Under the pieces are notes generated by a model. The model searched no databases. It worked only from the letters and a program-made list of their open reading frames with translations, and was not told the DNA's origin. A DNA stretch of 64,000 nucleotides from Bacteroides fragilis (GTDB taxonomy: Bacteria > Bacteroidota > Bacteroidia > Bacteroidales > DTGW01), in contig CAMDBI010000005.1 in NCBI GenBank assembly GCA_945889005.1, positions 1 through 64,000 of the forward strand, read 5' to 3'. Shown piece after piece: positions 25,363 to 35,300 of this stretch. The position numbers were made by a program, and so were the translations under genes. How positions within the stretch are numbered: position 1 is the stretch's first letter; every line of letters begins with the position of its first letter.

Positions 25363-26430
25363 ATGAAGAAGCACAATTTTAACGCTGGGCCATCAATTCT
25401 GCCACAAATTACTCTCGAAAATTCAGCAAAAGCTGTTTTAGATCTCAATGGAATCGGTTTGTCGTTAATCGAAATATCACACAGAAGCAAAGAATTTGAA
25501 GGTATTTTGGATGAAACTATCACATTGTTCAAAGACCTTTTGTCGATTCCCGAAGGATACTCTGTATTATTTTTAGGAGGAGGAGCAAGTATGCAATTTT
25601 GCATGATTCCGTATAACTTTTTTGACAAAAAAGCTGCATACCTTAATACAGGTGTTTGGGCTACAAAAGCCATAAAAGAGGCTAAATTTCATGGAGAAGT
25701 TGTTGAAGTAGCATCTTCAAAGAGTAGTAATTATACATTTATACCAAAAGATTTTACAATTCCGACCGATGCCGATTATTTCCATATCACGACAAACAAT
25801 ACCATATATGGAACTCAGCTGAAAAAAGACTTGGATTCGCCAATTCCAATGATTGCCGATGCTTCGTCTGATATTTTGAGTCGCCCGATAGATGTTTCGA
25901 AATATGGAATGATTTACGGTGGTGTTCAGAAAAATTTGGGACCAGCAGGTGCAGCATTTGTTATTGTTAAAGACGAAATCTTAGGAAAGGTTAAAAGACC
26001 GATACCTTCGATGCTCGATTATAAAGTACATATCGAAAACAATTCATTATATAATACTCCTCCTGTATTTACAATCTATGCATGCTTGCAAACTCTCAAA
26101 TGGCTCAAAGGGCTTGGAGGAGTCGAAGCTATTAATAAAATAAATGTTGAGAAAGCCGCATTGTTGTACAACGAGATTGATCGCAACAAAATGTTTAAAG
26201 GAACTTGTGCTGTAGAAGATCGTTCGGATATGAATATCTGTTTTGTAATGGCCGATGAGTACAAAGAATTGGAAGAAGACTTTTTGAACTTTACTAAAAC
26301 CAAAGGAATTGTTGGTTTCAAAGGCCATCGTTCGGTGGGTGGTTTCAGAGCCTCTACATACAATGCTTTGCCTCGCGAAAGTGTGGTAGCACTTGTCGAT
26401 GCCATGAAAGATTATGAAAAATCTAAATAA
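25363..26430 (+). CDS. serC: Phosphoserine aminotransferase
   Basis: A 355-residue PLP enzyme that makes O-phosphoserine from 3-phosphohydroxypyruvate. It starts with the characteristic [29 protein letters not shown] near 67-83 contacts the cofactor phosphate, and the PLP lysine is in [12 protein letters not shown] near residues 185-196. The C-terminal [19 protein letters not shown] is typical of SerC. It is followed after 67 bases by serA, giving two consecutive steps of serine synthesis. Confidence 0.96.
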   Translation: MKKHNFNAGPSILPQITLENSAKAVLDLNGIGLSLIEISHRSKEFEGILDETITLFKDLLSIPEGYSVLFLGGGASMQFCMIPYNFFDKKAAYLNTGVWATKAIKEAKFHGEVVEVASSKSSNYTFIPKDFTIPTDADYFHITTNNTIYGTQLKKDLDSPIPMIADASSDILSRPIDVSKYGMIYGGVQKNLGPAGAAFVIVKDEILGKVKRPIPSMLDYKVHIENNSLYNTPPVFTIYACLQTLKWLKGLGGVEAINKINVEKAALLYNEIDRNKMFKGTCAVEDRSDMNICFVMADEYKELEEDFLNFTKTKGIVGFKGHRSVGGFRASTYNALPRESVVALVDAMKDYEKSK

Positions 26431-26497
26431 TAGTTGCATCTCAGTAGCAGAGCTAAATTGATGCGACTGAGATGAATTAATATAAAATATTGTAAAA

Positions 26498-27421
26498 ATG
26501 ACAAAGGTATTAGTTGCAACAGAAAAGCCTTTTGCAAAGGCTGCTGTAGAAAGTATTAAAAAAGTAATTACAGATGCAGGGTTTGAATTTACTGTATTTG
26601 AAAAATATACTCAACAGTCCGATCTTGTTGGAGCTGTTTCGGATGCCGATGCAATTATAATTCGTAGCGACATTGTAGATCAAGCAGTAGTCGATGCTGC
26701 AAAAAAACTAAAAATAGTAGTTCGTGCAGGGGCCGGTTACGATAATATAGACCTTAAGGCATGCACTGCTAAAGGTATTGTTGCAATGAATACGCCCGGA
26801 CAAAATGCTAATGCAGTTGCCGAGTTGGTTTTTGGTTTACTTATTTACACTGTTCGTGGTGGTTACGATGGTAGTACAGGTATTGAACTACGTGGAAAAT
26901 CAATAGGTATTCATGGGTACGGATATATCGGAAAAATAGTAGCTTCTATTGCTAAAGGATTTGGAATGAAAGTACATGCCTTCGATCCGTTTGTAGACAA
27001 AACTGTAATGGACAAAGATGGTGTTGTATACGAATCTGCAATTGAAAGCCTATACAAAAACTGTCAATTTGTATCGCTTCATGTTCCTGCCAACGACAAA
27101 ACAAAGAAAAGTATCAATTACGATTTGTTGAAACTGATGCCCGAAGGTGCTACTATAGTAAATACGGCTCGCAAAGAAGTAATTGACGAAGAAGGAATGC
27201 TTAAACTTTTTGCCGAACGCAAAGATATAAAATATGCTTCGGACGTTGCTCCAGATACGATCAAGGAATTTGAAGAAAAATACAAAGGTCGTTTCTGTTT
27301 TACTTCTAAAAAAACAGGCGCACAAACTCACGAAGCAAACAACAATGCTGGTATTGCTGCTGCAAACCAAATTGTAAATTTCTTTGTTAAAGGCGACAAG
27401 ACTTTTCAGGTAAACAAATAA
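26498..27421 (+). CDS. serA: D-3-phosphoglycerate dehydrogenase, short form
   Basis: A 307-residue NAD-dependent 2-hydroxyacid dehydrogenase. VRAGAGYDNIDLKACTAKGI near 76-95 is the substrate loop and GYGYIGKIVASIAKGFGMKV near 145-165 the Rossmann nucleotide site. The active-site Arg is in VNTARKEVIDEEG near 222-234 and the His in GAQTHEANNNAG near 276-287. It lacks the C-terminal ACT regulatory domain of long SerA, so allosteric serine inhibition of the usual kind is not expected. Its place directly after serC supports the assignment over other 2-hydroxyacid dehydrogenases. Confidence 0.92.
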   Translation: MTKVLVATEKPFAKAAVESIKKVITDAGFEFTVFEKYTQQSDLVGAVSDADAIIIRSDIVDQAVVDAAKKLKIVVRAGAGYDNIDLKACTAKGIVAMNTPGQNANAVAELVFGLLIYTVRGGYDGSTGIELRGKSIGIHGYGYIGKIVASIAKGFGMKVHAFDPFVDKTVMDKDGVVYESAIESLYKNCQFVSLHVPANDKTKKSINYDLLKLMPEGATIVNTARKEVIDEEGMLKLFAERKDIKYASDVAPDTIKEFEEKYKGRFCFTSKKTGAQTHEANNNAGIAAANQIVNFFVKGDKTFQVNK

Positions 27422-27451
27422 TAATTACTAATGACAAATTACTAATAATTT
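27420..27451. repeat. ATTACTAATGAC-type repeat after serA
   Basis: AATTACTAATGACAAATTAC and a further partial copy begin two bases after the serA stop. The same words occur at 6401-6431 and inverted at 44861-44890. Confidence 0.7.
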
Positions 27452-27477
27452 GTCTTGGTGGTATTATAAGGATCTAT

Positions 27478-27514
27478 AAAAGAGAGGCTTTTAGATAAAA
27501 GGCTTCTCTTTTTT
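27478..27514 (+). terminator. Terminator of the serC-serA unit
   Basis: The stem AAAGAGAGGCTTTT with AAAAGGCTTCTCTTT (one bulge), loop AGAT, is followed by T residues at 27508-27514. Confidence 0.75.
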
Positions 27515-27590
27515 AATTTAAATAGCATTTTTCAAAAATATTTTTCACTTTTGTGCTCCAAAAATTTTAACACAAATAAACTCTAAGGCT

Positions 27591-27662
27591 ATCACAAAGT
27601 AACACTAAGAAAAAATTTACTTTATGTTACTTCGTGATGTCCTTTGTGAAACTTTGTGGTTC
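27591..27662. repeat. Palindromic CACAAAGTAAC-type repeat before the DUF1015 gene
   Basis: ATCACAAAGTAAC (27591-27603) is inverted as GTTACTTCGTGAT (27626-27638), followed by CCTTTGTGAAACTTTGTGGT. It resembles other CTTTGTG-rich intergenic repeats in the window and lies immediately ahead of the next gene's start. Confidence 0.6.
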
Positions 27663-27681
27663 ATTAAAAATAATAAATAAT

Positions 27682-28929
27682 ATGGCAATAGTTAAACCAT
27701 TCAAAGGTTACAGACCTACAAAAGAAATAGCTGAACAATTGGCAAGCCGCCCGTACGACGTATTGAATAGCGACGAGGCTCGTGACGAAGCTATGGGCAA
27801 TAAATACTCGTTTCTACATGTTGTAAAATCAGAAATTGATCTTTCAAAAGACATTGACGTGCATAGCGATGAGGTATACAATAAGGCAAAGGAAAATTTG
27901 CAGCAATTCATCAAAGATGCTTGGTTGAAACAGGATTTAAAACCTTGCTATTATATTTATGCACAAACCATGAATGGTCGAACTCAATATGGTATTGTTG
28001 GCTGTGCTGCTACAGAAGATTACACCAACAATATAATAAAAAAACACGAATTGACCCGTCCCGATAAAGAGGACGACCGTGTAAACCATATCAATATTAC
28101 CAATTTCAATGCAGAGCCGGTATTTTTTGCTTTTCCTGATCACGCTGAACTTGACCAGATTATAAAAAATACTGCTAAAAATGCACCGATCTACGATTTT
28201 ACGCTACCCGATGGTATAGGACATCATTTCTGGATGATAGATAACGAATCTTCAGTTAAACGTATTGAAGAAATATTTAAGAACGATATAAAATACACGT
28301 ATGTAGCCGATGGACACCATCGTACCGCTGCAGCAGCAAGGGTAGGAGCAGATCGCAGTAAGAAAAACCCAGCACATACTGGCAACGAAGAGTACAATTT
28401 CTTTATGGCAGTTCATTTTCCTGCTGGTCAATTGGCAATAATGGATTATAACCGCGTGGTAAAAGACCTAAATGGAAATACATCTGATCAATTTGTCGAA
28501 AAACTTAAGAAAAGTTTTGATATTAAAGAAGTGGGCACATCGGAATACAGACCATGCTGTTTACATAATATCTCAATGTATTTAGGAGGAAAATGGTATT
28601 CGTTGCAAGCCCACAGTAACACGTACAACGACAGCGATCCAATTGGAGTACTCGATGTAACCATTCTCTCGAATGAAGTACTGACTCCAATACTCGATAT
28701 TACCGATCTTCGCAAATCGACTCGAATCGATTTTGTTGGAGGTATACGTGGTTTGGGCGAATTGAAACGCCGTGTCGATAGTGGCGAGATGGCTGCTGCA
28801 TTTGCCATTTACCCAGTTTCGATGAAACAGTTGATAGACATTGCCGACTCGGGCAATATAATGCCTCCCAAAACTACCTGGTTCGAACCAAAGCTCAGAA
28901 GTGGTTTGGTAATACATTGTTTGGATTAA
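27682..28929 (+). CDS. DUF1015-family protein
   Basis: A 415-residue protein of the DUF1015 family. It begins MAIVKPFKGYRP and has RPYDVLNSDEARDEAMGNKYSFLHV near 23-46. The conserved YVADGHHRTAAAARV lies near residues 209-223, and RIDFVGGIRGLGEL near 351-364. The frame opens at 27634 inside a repeat, but the start at 27682 matches the family. The biochemical role is not established; the gene commonly follows serC-serA in Bacteroidota, which suggests a link to serine metabolism. No signal peptide is seen. Confidence 0.9.
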   Translation: MAIVKPFKGYRPTKEIAEQLASRPYDVLNSDEARDEAMGNKYSFLHVVKSEIDLSKDIDVHSDEVYNKAKENLQQFIKDAWLKQDLKPCYYIYAQTMNGRTQYGIVGCAATEDYTNNIIKKHELTRPDKEDDRVNHINITNFNAEPVFFAFPDHAELDQIIKNTAKNAPIYDFTLPDGIGHHFWMIDNESSVKRIEEIFKNDIKYTYVADGHHRTAAAARVGADRSKKNPAHTGNEEYNFFMAVHFPAGQLAIMDYNRVVKDLNGNTSDQFVEKLKKSFDIKEVGTSEYRPCCLHNISMYLGGKWYSLQAHSNTYNDSDPIGVLDVTILSNEVLTPILDITDLRKSTRIDFVGGIRGLGELKRRVDSGEMAAAFAIYPVSMKQLIDIADSGNIMPPKTTWFEPKLRSGLVIHCLD

Positions 28930-28965
28930 CAACTTTTCATATTTTAAAAAAATAATTTTATAAAT

Positions 28966-29034
28966 ACGGAGGCACAAAGGCACAGAGTTTTAAATAGAAT
29001 AACTCAGTGTTTCTGTGCCTCTGTGTTTTTTTAT
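28966..29034. terminator. Long imperfect palindrome with T-run after the DUF1015 gene
   Basis: GGAGGCACAAAGGCACAGAG (from 28968) pairs imperfectly with AACTCAGTGTTTCTGTGCCT through 29020, then CTGTGTTTTTTT. It can serve as a terminator and belongs to the GGCACAGAG class of intergenic repeats also glimpsed at 9047-9066. Confidence 0.65.
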
Positions 29035-29208
29035 TATATACATCGATTTTATAAGTTTTTTTAAACTCATAAATGACCCAAAACCTTAATGCAAATTAAT
29101 ATTTGCTTAAAAAATTAAACAATACTTAATTTATTAAGCAAAATAGTTTAATTTTGAATAATTAATTTTTAGTACAAAAAGAATAAAAAAGATTAATACA
29201 ATAAAATT

Positions 29209-30501
29209 ATGGATTCGCAGGCGTTATCGTTAAACACAACTATCGAAAAAATCAATGCAAATGTTTTGAAAATGCTCTCGGAGCGAGGTAAAAACATTTT
29301 CTTTCCTAAACTTGGCATTTTGTCTCAATCTGCTCAGGCAAAAGGCAAAGAAATAAATGCAACAATTGGAGAAGCTGTAGAGGATGATGGTACTTCGATG
29401 CACCTTCCTGAGTTCGATGCTTTAATAAATATGCCTACTGCAAATATATTTCCGTATGCACCAAGTTTTGGCAAGCCCGAATTGCGCACTCTTTGGAAGG
29501 AATCAATTTATAGAAAAAACCCGTCGTTGAAAGATAAAGTAATTAGTAATCCGATAGCTACCAATGGTTTAACTCATGGTATCAGCATGGCTGGGTATAT
29601 GTTTGCCAATGAGGGCGATACTGTTTTGCTTTCGAACCATTATTGGGAAAATTACAATCTTATTTTTGAAAATAATTATGGGGCAAAGATTTCGACTTTT
29701 GAGCTTTTTAGCAACGGAGGGTTCAATGTAGCTGACTTTTCAAAAAGACTGAACGAGATTGAAGGTGAAAAAATAATTACACTTCTCAATTTTCCGAATA
29801 ATCCAGCTGGATATACACCTCTGGTTTCCGAAATTAAGGCTATTGTTGCTGAAATTAAAAAAGTAGCAGATAAGGGTAAGAAGGTAATTGTACTGATTGA
29901 CGATGCATACTTTGGTTTAGTATATGAAAAAAATGTATTTACTGAATCAATCTTTGTAGAATTGGCAGATCTTTCGGAAAATGTTTTGGCTGTAAAGCTC
30001 GACGGGCCTACTAAAGAAGATTACGTGTGGGGTTTTCGTGTTGGATTTTTGACTTATGCCATTAAAGGTGGAAATGCTGAGCTTTATGATGCACTCGAAA
30101 ATAAAACTGCCGGAGCTGTTCGTGGCAATATTTCTAACATAAGCCAATTGTCGCAATCGCTTTTACATAAAGTGTATTCGGCTCCAACGTATGAAGAGTC
30201 GAAGAAAAATAAATTCGATTTACTAAAGAATCGTTACCAAATACTTCGAAAAGAACTTTCGAATTCGAAATATGAAGAATATTTTACAGCACTTCCTTTC
30301 AACTCTGGCTATTTTATGTGTATTGAACCTAAAAAAGGTTTAGTTGCAGAAGATATTAGAAAACACTTGCTAGAAAAATATAGTACTGGAGTAATTGTGT
30401 TGGGAAGTGTTATACGTTTGGCTTTCTCTGCTGTACCTGTAAACAAATTGCCCAATTTGGTTGAGAATATCTACAAGGCTTGTGTCGATTTAGACAAGTA
30501 A
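29209..30501 (+). CDS. Class I/II PLP-dependent aminotransferase
   Basis: A 430-residue fold-type I aminotransferase. An Asn-Pro motif lies in LLNFPNNPAGYTP near residues 192-204, the cofactor Asp and Tyr in VLIDDAYFGL near 228-237, the PLP lysine in VKLDGPTKEDYVWGFRVGF near 260-278, and the carboxylate-binding Arg in SVIRLAFSAVP near 403-413. The DGPTKEDYVWG form of the lysine motif is unusual and marks a Bacteroidota subgroup whose substrate I cannot name. A TAATTTTG box at 29149-29156 is a candidate -7 element, giving a monocistronic gene. Confidence 0.85.
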   Translation: MDSQALSLNTTIEKINANVLKMLSERGKNIFFPKLGILSQSAQAKGKEINATIGEAVEDDGTSMHLPEFDALINMPTANIFPYAPSFGKPELRTLWKESIYRKNPSLKDKVISNPIATNGLTHGISMAGYMFANEGDTVLLSNHYWENYNLIFENNYGAKISTFELFSNGGFNVADFSKRLNEIEGEKIITLLNFPNNPAGYTPLVSEIKAIVAEIKKVADKGKKVIVLIDDAYFGLVYEKNVFTESIFVELADLSENVLAVKLDGPTKEDYVWGFRVGFLTYAIKGGNAELYDALENKTAGAVRGNISNISQLSQSLLHKVYSAPTYEESKKNKFDLLKNRYQILRKELSNSKYEEYFTALPFNSGYFMCIEPKKGLVAEDIRKHLLEKYSTGVIVLGSVIRLAFSAVPVNKLPNLVENIYKACVDLDK

Positions 30502-30601
30502 TTTTTTTTTATAATAGTACTGTATAGTTTTGGTTAAAGCCTAATATATTGCACATTTCATTGCCGTTGGTTTTTAGTCTACGGCAATGAATATCAAATA
30601 A

Positions 30602-30834
30602 TTATGAGCATGTAGTTTGTGAATTATCGCCTTCCAAATAAGATTGAAAAAGGTATTGGGGGGCTTGCGTAATATATACTGCTGTTTGTTTATCTATATT
30701 TTCGTTTTGATAAATATCGGCTAAGTCAATTATGGCTGTAAATCCTTTTTACCTATTGTATTTACTATTACATTACGGTGATTTTTTGTTTTTCTGCCTA
30801 TGTATTTAATCAATGAACAAAGAAAAACAAATTA
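30602..30834 (-). pseudogene. Possible decayed gene remnant with a frameshift
   Basis: On the minus strand a 48-codon stretch ends at TAA 30604-30602. It reads GFTAIIDLADIYQNENIDKQ and then AVYITQAPQYLFQSYLEGDN, with protein-like composition, but has no start codon and is preceded by TAA at 30751-30749. Immediately upstream in another frame, about 27 codons read LIKYIGRKTKNHRNVIVNT. Adding one A to the AAAAA run at 30746-30750 would join them. I do not recognise the protein. It may be chance in AT-rich DNA or a homopolymer sequencing error. Confidence 0.3.
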
Positions 30835-31079
30835 TTTCAACTTAATTTTCTCTGTCAATCATAATTGCTTATAGTTTTATATTCAATAAATTGTAGTGTT
30901 TTTAAAGCTATATTGCTAAAAAAACAGACTTGGTGGATTGGTAGTTTAAATTTAGCTAAAAAACCAAAACTGTTCACGATTAATTATTCCATCGATAAAG
31001 TCGGAAATGTTAAAACCAGCTGTAAATATCAGATAAACAAGAATATTTTTATTGCGTAAATTGCATTTTACAATTTGTG
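30835..31079. other. AT-rich intergenic region without a convincing gene
   Basis: A 64-codon plus-strand frame (30865-31059) exists but is rich in Lys, Ile and Trp with no family likeness and no promoter box. Nothing else is recognised. Confidence 0.5.
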
Positions 31080-32168
31080 CTATTTTTCTTCGATGAGCGA
31101 ATTGAAGAAAGTTTCGTATTCGCTTATTGTATTTTCTATATTGAATTGAAATTTGGCAGCCTGAAGCCCATTTTCAATCAAACGTTTTCTTTCGTTTTCA
31201 TTATAAAGAACAGTTTCAATTTTATTAGCAAGTTCTTTGCAATCGCCATCTTCGAACCAAAGTCCATTTTTCTCATTGTCGAGCACATCGATAATTCCTG
31301 CATATTTGGTGCCAATTACTGGAGTGCCAGATCCCATAGCTTCTACTAAAACTAGTCCAAAACCATCTGTTGTCGATGGAAGCACCTTTACATCAATTAT
31401 TTTGTAGTAATTCATTAATAGAGCCTTGTCAATTCTACCGGTATAGATTATTTCATTTTTAATATTATTATTTACAACAAATTCATTGAAAAATCCTTCA
31501 TTAACACCAATAAATATAACTTTTATTGAAGGATCGAGATATTTTAAAGCAGATAATAATTGTTCTTGTTTTTTGTGACGTGAAACACAACCAATGATTT
31601 TATCGTCGGGTTTAAAACCATGCTTTTGCTTTAATTCAGATATTATTTCGGGGTTTGAGAAAGTAAAAATTTCATCTGGCAAACCATTGAAAATTGCTTT
31701 AATATGCTTTGGGGGGTAACCTTTTGAAATAAAAACATTTCTCAGTTCATTGCTAACGGTTACAATTTTTTTGGTGTTTAGAATATAAAACCATCGTTGT
31801 AATATACCACCGTCGCTTCGAGGGGTTTGTCTACGAGTATGAACAATAATGGGGTCGATTCCATAAAACCATTTTGCAAAAATAGTGGTATAACGGTCTT
31901 TACTCGATTGAGCATTAATAATTTGTATGTTATTATTTTTTACTACGTCTCTTATTTCGCGCATATTGGTTCTCGAAATCTTCGATTTAAAATGCATAGG
32001 TACAGCAATGGCTTTGCTGTTTTTGAGAAGATTCATTAAATAACAGTCCGGATGACAACCAACAAAAACATTGTGCCCTCTTGCTGCCAAACCTTTTGAA
32101 AGCAATGCAATAGACTCTGATGAGCCTGCACCTTGATAACCTTCGTTTGTGATAAGTAGAATATTCAT
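31080..32168 (-). CDS. GT4-type glycosyltransferase
   Basis: A 362-residue GT-B-fold transferase. The N-terminal domain begins MNILLITNEGYQGAGSSESI with the sugar-acceptor loop. The C-terminal nucleotide-sugar domain has IIGCVSRHKKQEQLLSALK and the EX7E region VLPSTTDGFGLVLVEAMGSG near residues 271-290, followed by TPVIGTKYAG. It probably adds a sugar in lipopolysaccharide or another surface glycan; donor and acceptor cannot be read from sequence. The frame opens at 32195, but the start at 32168 matches the family. It is a lone gene. Confidence 0.88.
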   Translation of the reverse strand: MNILLITNEGYQGAGSSESIALLSKGLAARGHNVFVGCHPDCYLMNLLKNSKAIAVPMHFKSKISRTNMREIRDVVKNNNIQIINAQSSKDRYTTIFAKWFYGIDPIIVHTRRQTPRSDGGILQRWFYILNTKKIVTVSNELRNVFISKGYPPKHIKAIFNGLPDEIFTFSNPEIISELKQKHGFKPDDKIIGCVSRHKKQEQLLSALKYLDPSIKVIFIGVNEGFFNEFVVNNNIKNEIIYTGRIDKALLMNYYKIIDVKVLPSTTDGFGLVLVEAMGSGTPVIGTKYAGIIDVLDNEKNGLWFEDGDCKELANKIETVLYNENERKRLIENGLQAAKFQFNIENTISEYETFFNSLIEEK

Positions 32169-32313
32169 TTCAATAGTATAAAATATATTTTTCAATATTG
32201 ATTGTGCGAATTTAATATTGAATTCAATACATAATCATTTAAAATGAAATTTTTATGTTCATAAATTGTCAATTGCATTTTTTATGAGAGATAGTTAAAC
32301 CCTTTTATTTTAC

Positions 32314-32321
32314 TAATTTTG
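32314..32321 (+). promoter_or_regulatory. Putative -7 element for purL
   Basis: TAATTTTG fits TAnnTTTG 23 bases before the purL ATG, giving a very short leader. The upstream -33 motif is not clear. Confidence 0.45.
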
Positions 32322-32344
32322 CACTGAAAATTAAAATAAGGTTC

Positions 32345-35300
32345 ATGGTACATTTTTTTGAAAGTGCTCAAGGTATAGTTTTTACAGTCGATTCGAAGGT
32401 TTCGTTGATGTCGGAAGATATTGAAAAACTAAAATGGTTATTTGGTAATGCTCAAGAAATCAAAAACGAAAAGGTTTCGGGTTTTTTTGTTGGTCCACGC
32501 AAGGAAATGATTACCCCTTGGAGTACCAATGCTGTTGAAATATGCCAAAATATGGGTGTTTTTGGTATATTCCGCATTGAAGAATTTTACAAAGTATCAT
32601 CAAAGTCGGCAAAATACGACCCAATGCTTCAGGCAATGTACGAAAACGTAGACCAGTCTGTTTTTTCGATAGACCGTAAGCCAGAACCCATAGTTTTTAT
32701 TGACAATATAACTGAATACAATAAGAAAGAGGGCTTAGCTCTAAACGAAGACGAAATTGCATATTTGGAATCGTTGCCAGCAAAGCTGGGCCGAAAATTG
32801 ACCGATAGCGAGATATTTGGTTTTTCGCAAGTGAACTCGGAGCATTGTCGCCACAAGATATTTAACGGTACTTTTATTATAGATGGGGTCGAGAAGCCCT
32901 CTACATTGTTTCAATTGATAAAAAAAACCACTAAAGAAAATAATAACAGAGTGGTATCGGCTTATAAAGACAATTGTGCCTTTATAGATGGACCAAAAGC
33001 CGAACAATTTGCTCCTAAGAACCAAGACAGGCCCGATTTTTTTGAAGTGAAAGATATTGATACCGTACTATCGATAAAAGCCGAGACACATAACTTTCCA
33101 ACTACTGTAGAGCCGTTCAATGGAGCAGCTACAGGTGCCGGAGGCGAGATACGCGATCGTATTGCTGGTGGTAAAGGTGCATTTCCTGTTGCTGGTACCG
33201 CTATTTACATGACTTCGTATGCTAGAACCGAGGAAGGGCGCGAATGGGAAAAGAACATAGCTCCACGTAATTGGTTATATCAGAAACCCGACGATATTTT
33301 GGTGAAAGCATCGAACGGGGCAAGCGATTTCGGAAATAAATATGGTCAACCACTTATATGTGGTAGTGTACTTACATTCGAACATTTGGAAGCAGGCAAG
33401 AAATATGGATTTGATAAAGTGATAATGCTTGCAGGCGGTATAGGATATGGCAAGAAACAAGATAGCTTGAAAGATACCCCACGTGTAGGCGATAAAGTAG
33501 TGTTGCTTGGAGGCGACAACTACCGTATTGGTATGGGTGGAGGAGCTGTGTCGTCGGTAGCTACCGGAGAATATGGCAATAAAATTGAGCTAAATGCTGT
33601 ACAGCGTTCAAATCCAGAGATGCAGAAACGTGCATATAATGCAATCCGTGCATTGTCGGAGCTCGATCACAATCCAATTATATCAATTCACGACCACGGC
33701 GCTGGAGGGCATCTCAACTGCTTGTCGGAACTGGTCGAAGCAACCGGCGGTACTATTGATATAAGCAAGTTGCCAGTTGGTGACCCAACTCTTTCTGCAA
33801 AGGAAATAGTAGGTAACGAATCGCAAGAGCGTATGGGGCTTGTAATGCACGAAAATGATATTGAATTACTAAAGAATATTGCAGATCGCGAACGCGCTCC
33901 TATGTATGTAATTGGAGAAACAACAGGAGATCATCAGTTTACATTCAAAAATCCCGTGAATGGTGAAAAACCAATTGACCTGAAGCTGGAAGATATGTTT
34001 GGCAATCCGCCCAAAACTATCATGCGCGACAATGCACTTGACACAAAGTATTCGGAACTCAAATACGATGTAAGTAAAGTATATGAATATCTCGAAAGCA
34101 TACTTCAACTCGAAGGAGTTGCTTGTAAAGATTGGTTGACCAACAAGGTTGATCGCTCTGTTACTGGTAAAATAGCTACACAGCAAACAAGTGGTCCATT
34201 GCAATTGCCATTGAACAACCTTGGCGTAATAAACATCGATTATGCAGGGCATAAAGGTATGGCAACCTCGCTGGGGCATGCTCCAGCTGTTGCCATGATA
34301 GATTCAATGGCCGGATCGGTTATGGCTATTGCCGAATCGTTGACCAACATTGTGTGGGCTCCAATAGAAGGTGGGCTTAAAGGAGTTTCACTTAGTGCAA
34401 ACTGGATGTGGCCTTGCAAAAATGAAGGCGAAGATGCCCGACTATACGACGCTGTAAAGGCTGCGTCGGATTTTGCATTGGGATTGAGCATTAATATTCC
34501 AACCGGAAAGGATTCTCTTTCGATGACACAGAAATATCCAGATGGTTCGGTAGTTTTTTCTCCCGGAACAGTTATTATTACAGCAGCCGGAGAGGTTAAA
34601 GATATAAGAAAGACCATTTCGCCTGTCGTTATGCACGACAGCACTTCGAAATTATTATATATCGACTTTTCGGGTTCTGCATTTGAATTGGGGGGTAGTA
34701 GCTTTGCTCAGGTAATCAATCAACTTGGTACAAAAGTACCCAAAATAAGTAGTGCTGAATATTTTGCCAAAGCATTTGAAGCAGTACAACAACTAGTCGA
34801 GAATAAAGCAATTGTAGCCGGTCACGATATATCATCGGGAGGTATTGTTACAAGCCTTTTGGAGATGTGTTTTGCCGACAACACAGTAGGTATAGATGTT
34901 AATCTTTCGGCTCTAGGCGAAACCGACGATGCAAAATTACTCTTTAGCGAAAACCCTGGAGTTATAATACAGACAGAAACACCTACTTTAACTTTAGCAT
35001 TTTTAATTGGTTGTGGAGTAAGGGCATTTCAAATAGGCTCTGTAACACATTCTCGCACGTTGAATATAAGTAATGGAGCTCAGACATATAGCTTCGATAT
35101 TGATAAGTATCGCGACAAGTGGTACAAAACATCGTATTTGCTCGATAAAAAACAAAGTGGCGAAGTAAAAGCCCTTGAACGTTATCAATCGTACAAAAAG
35201 CATGAGCTTTCTTATATATTCCCTGAGAATTTTACAGGTAAGGCTTCGCAATATGGCATTGATTTGCATCGTAGAAAATCGTCGGGAGTGAAAGCTGCAA

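Noticed and set aside
30865-31059. 64-codon plus-strand frame in the gap after the aminotransferase
   Set aside because: No family resemblance, AT-driven composition and no promoter box; treated as chance.
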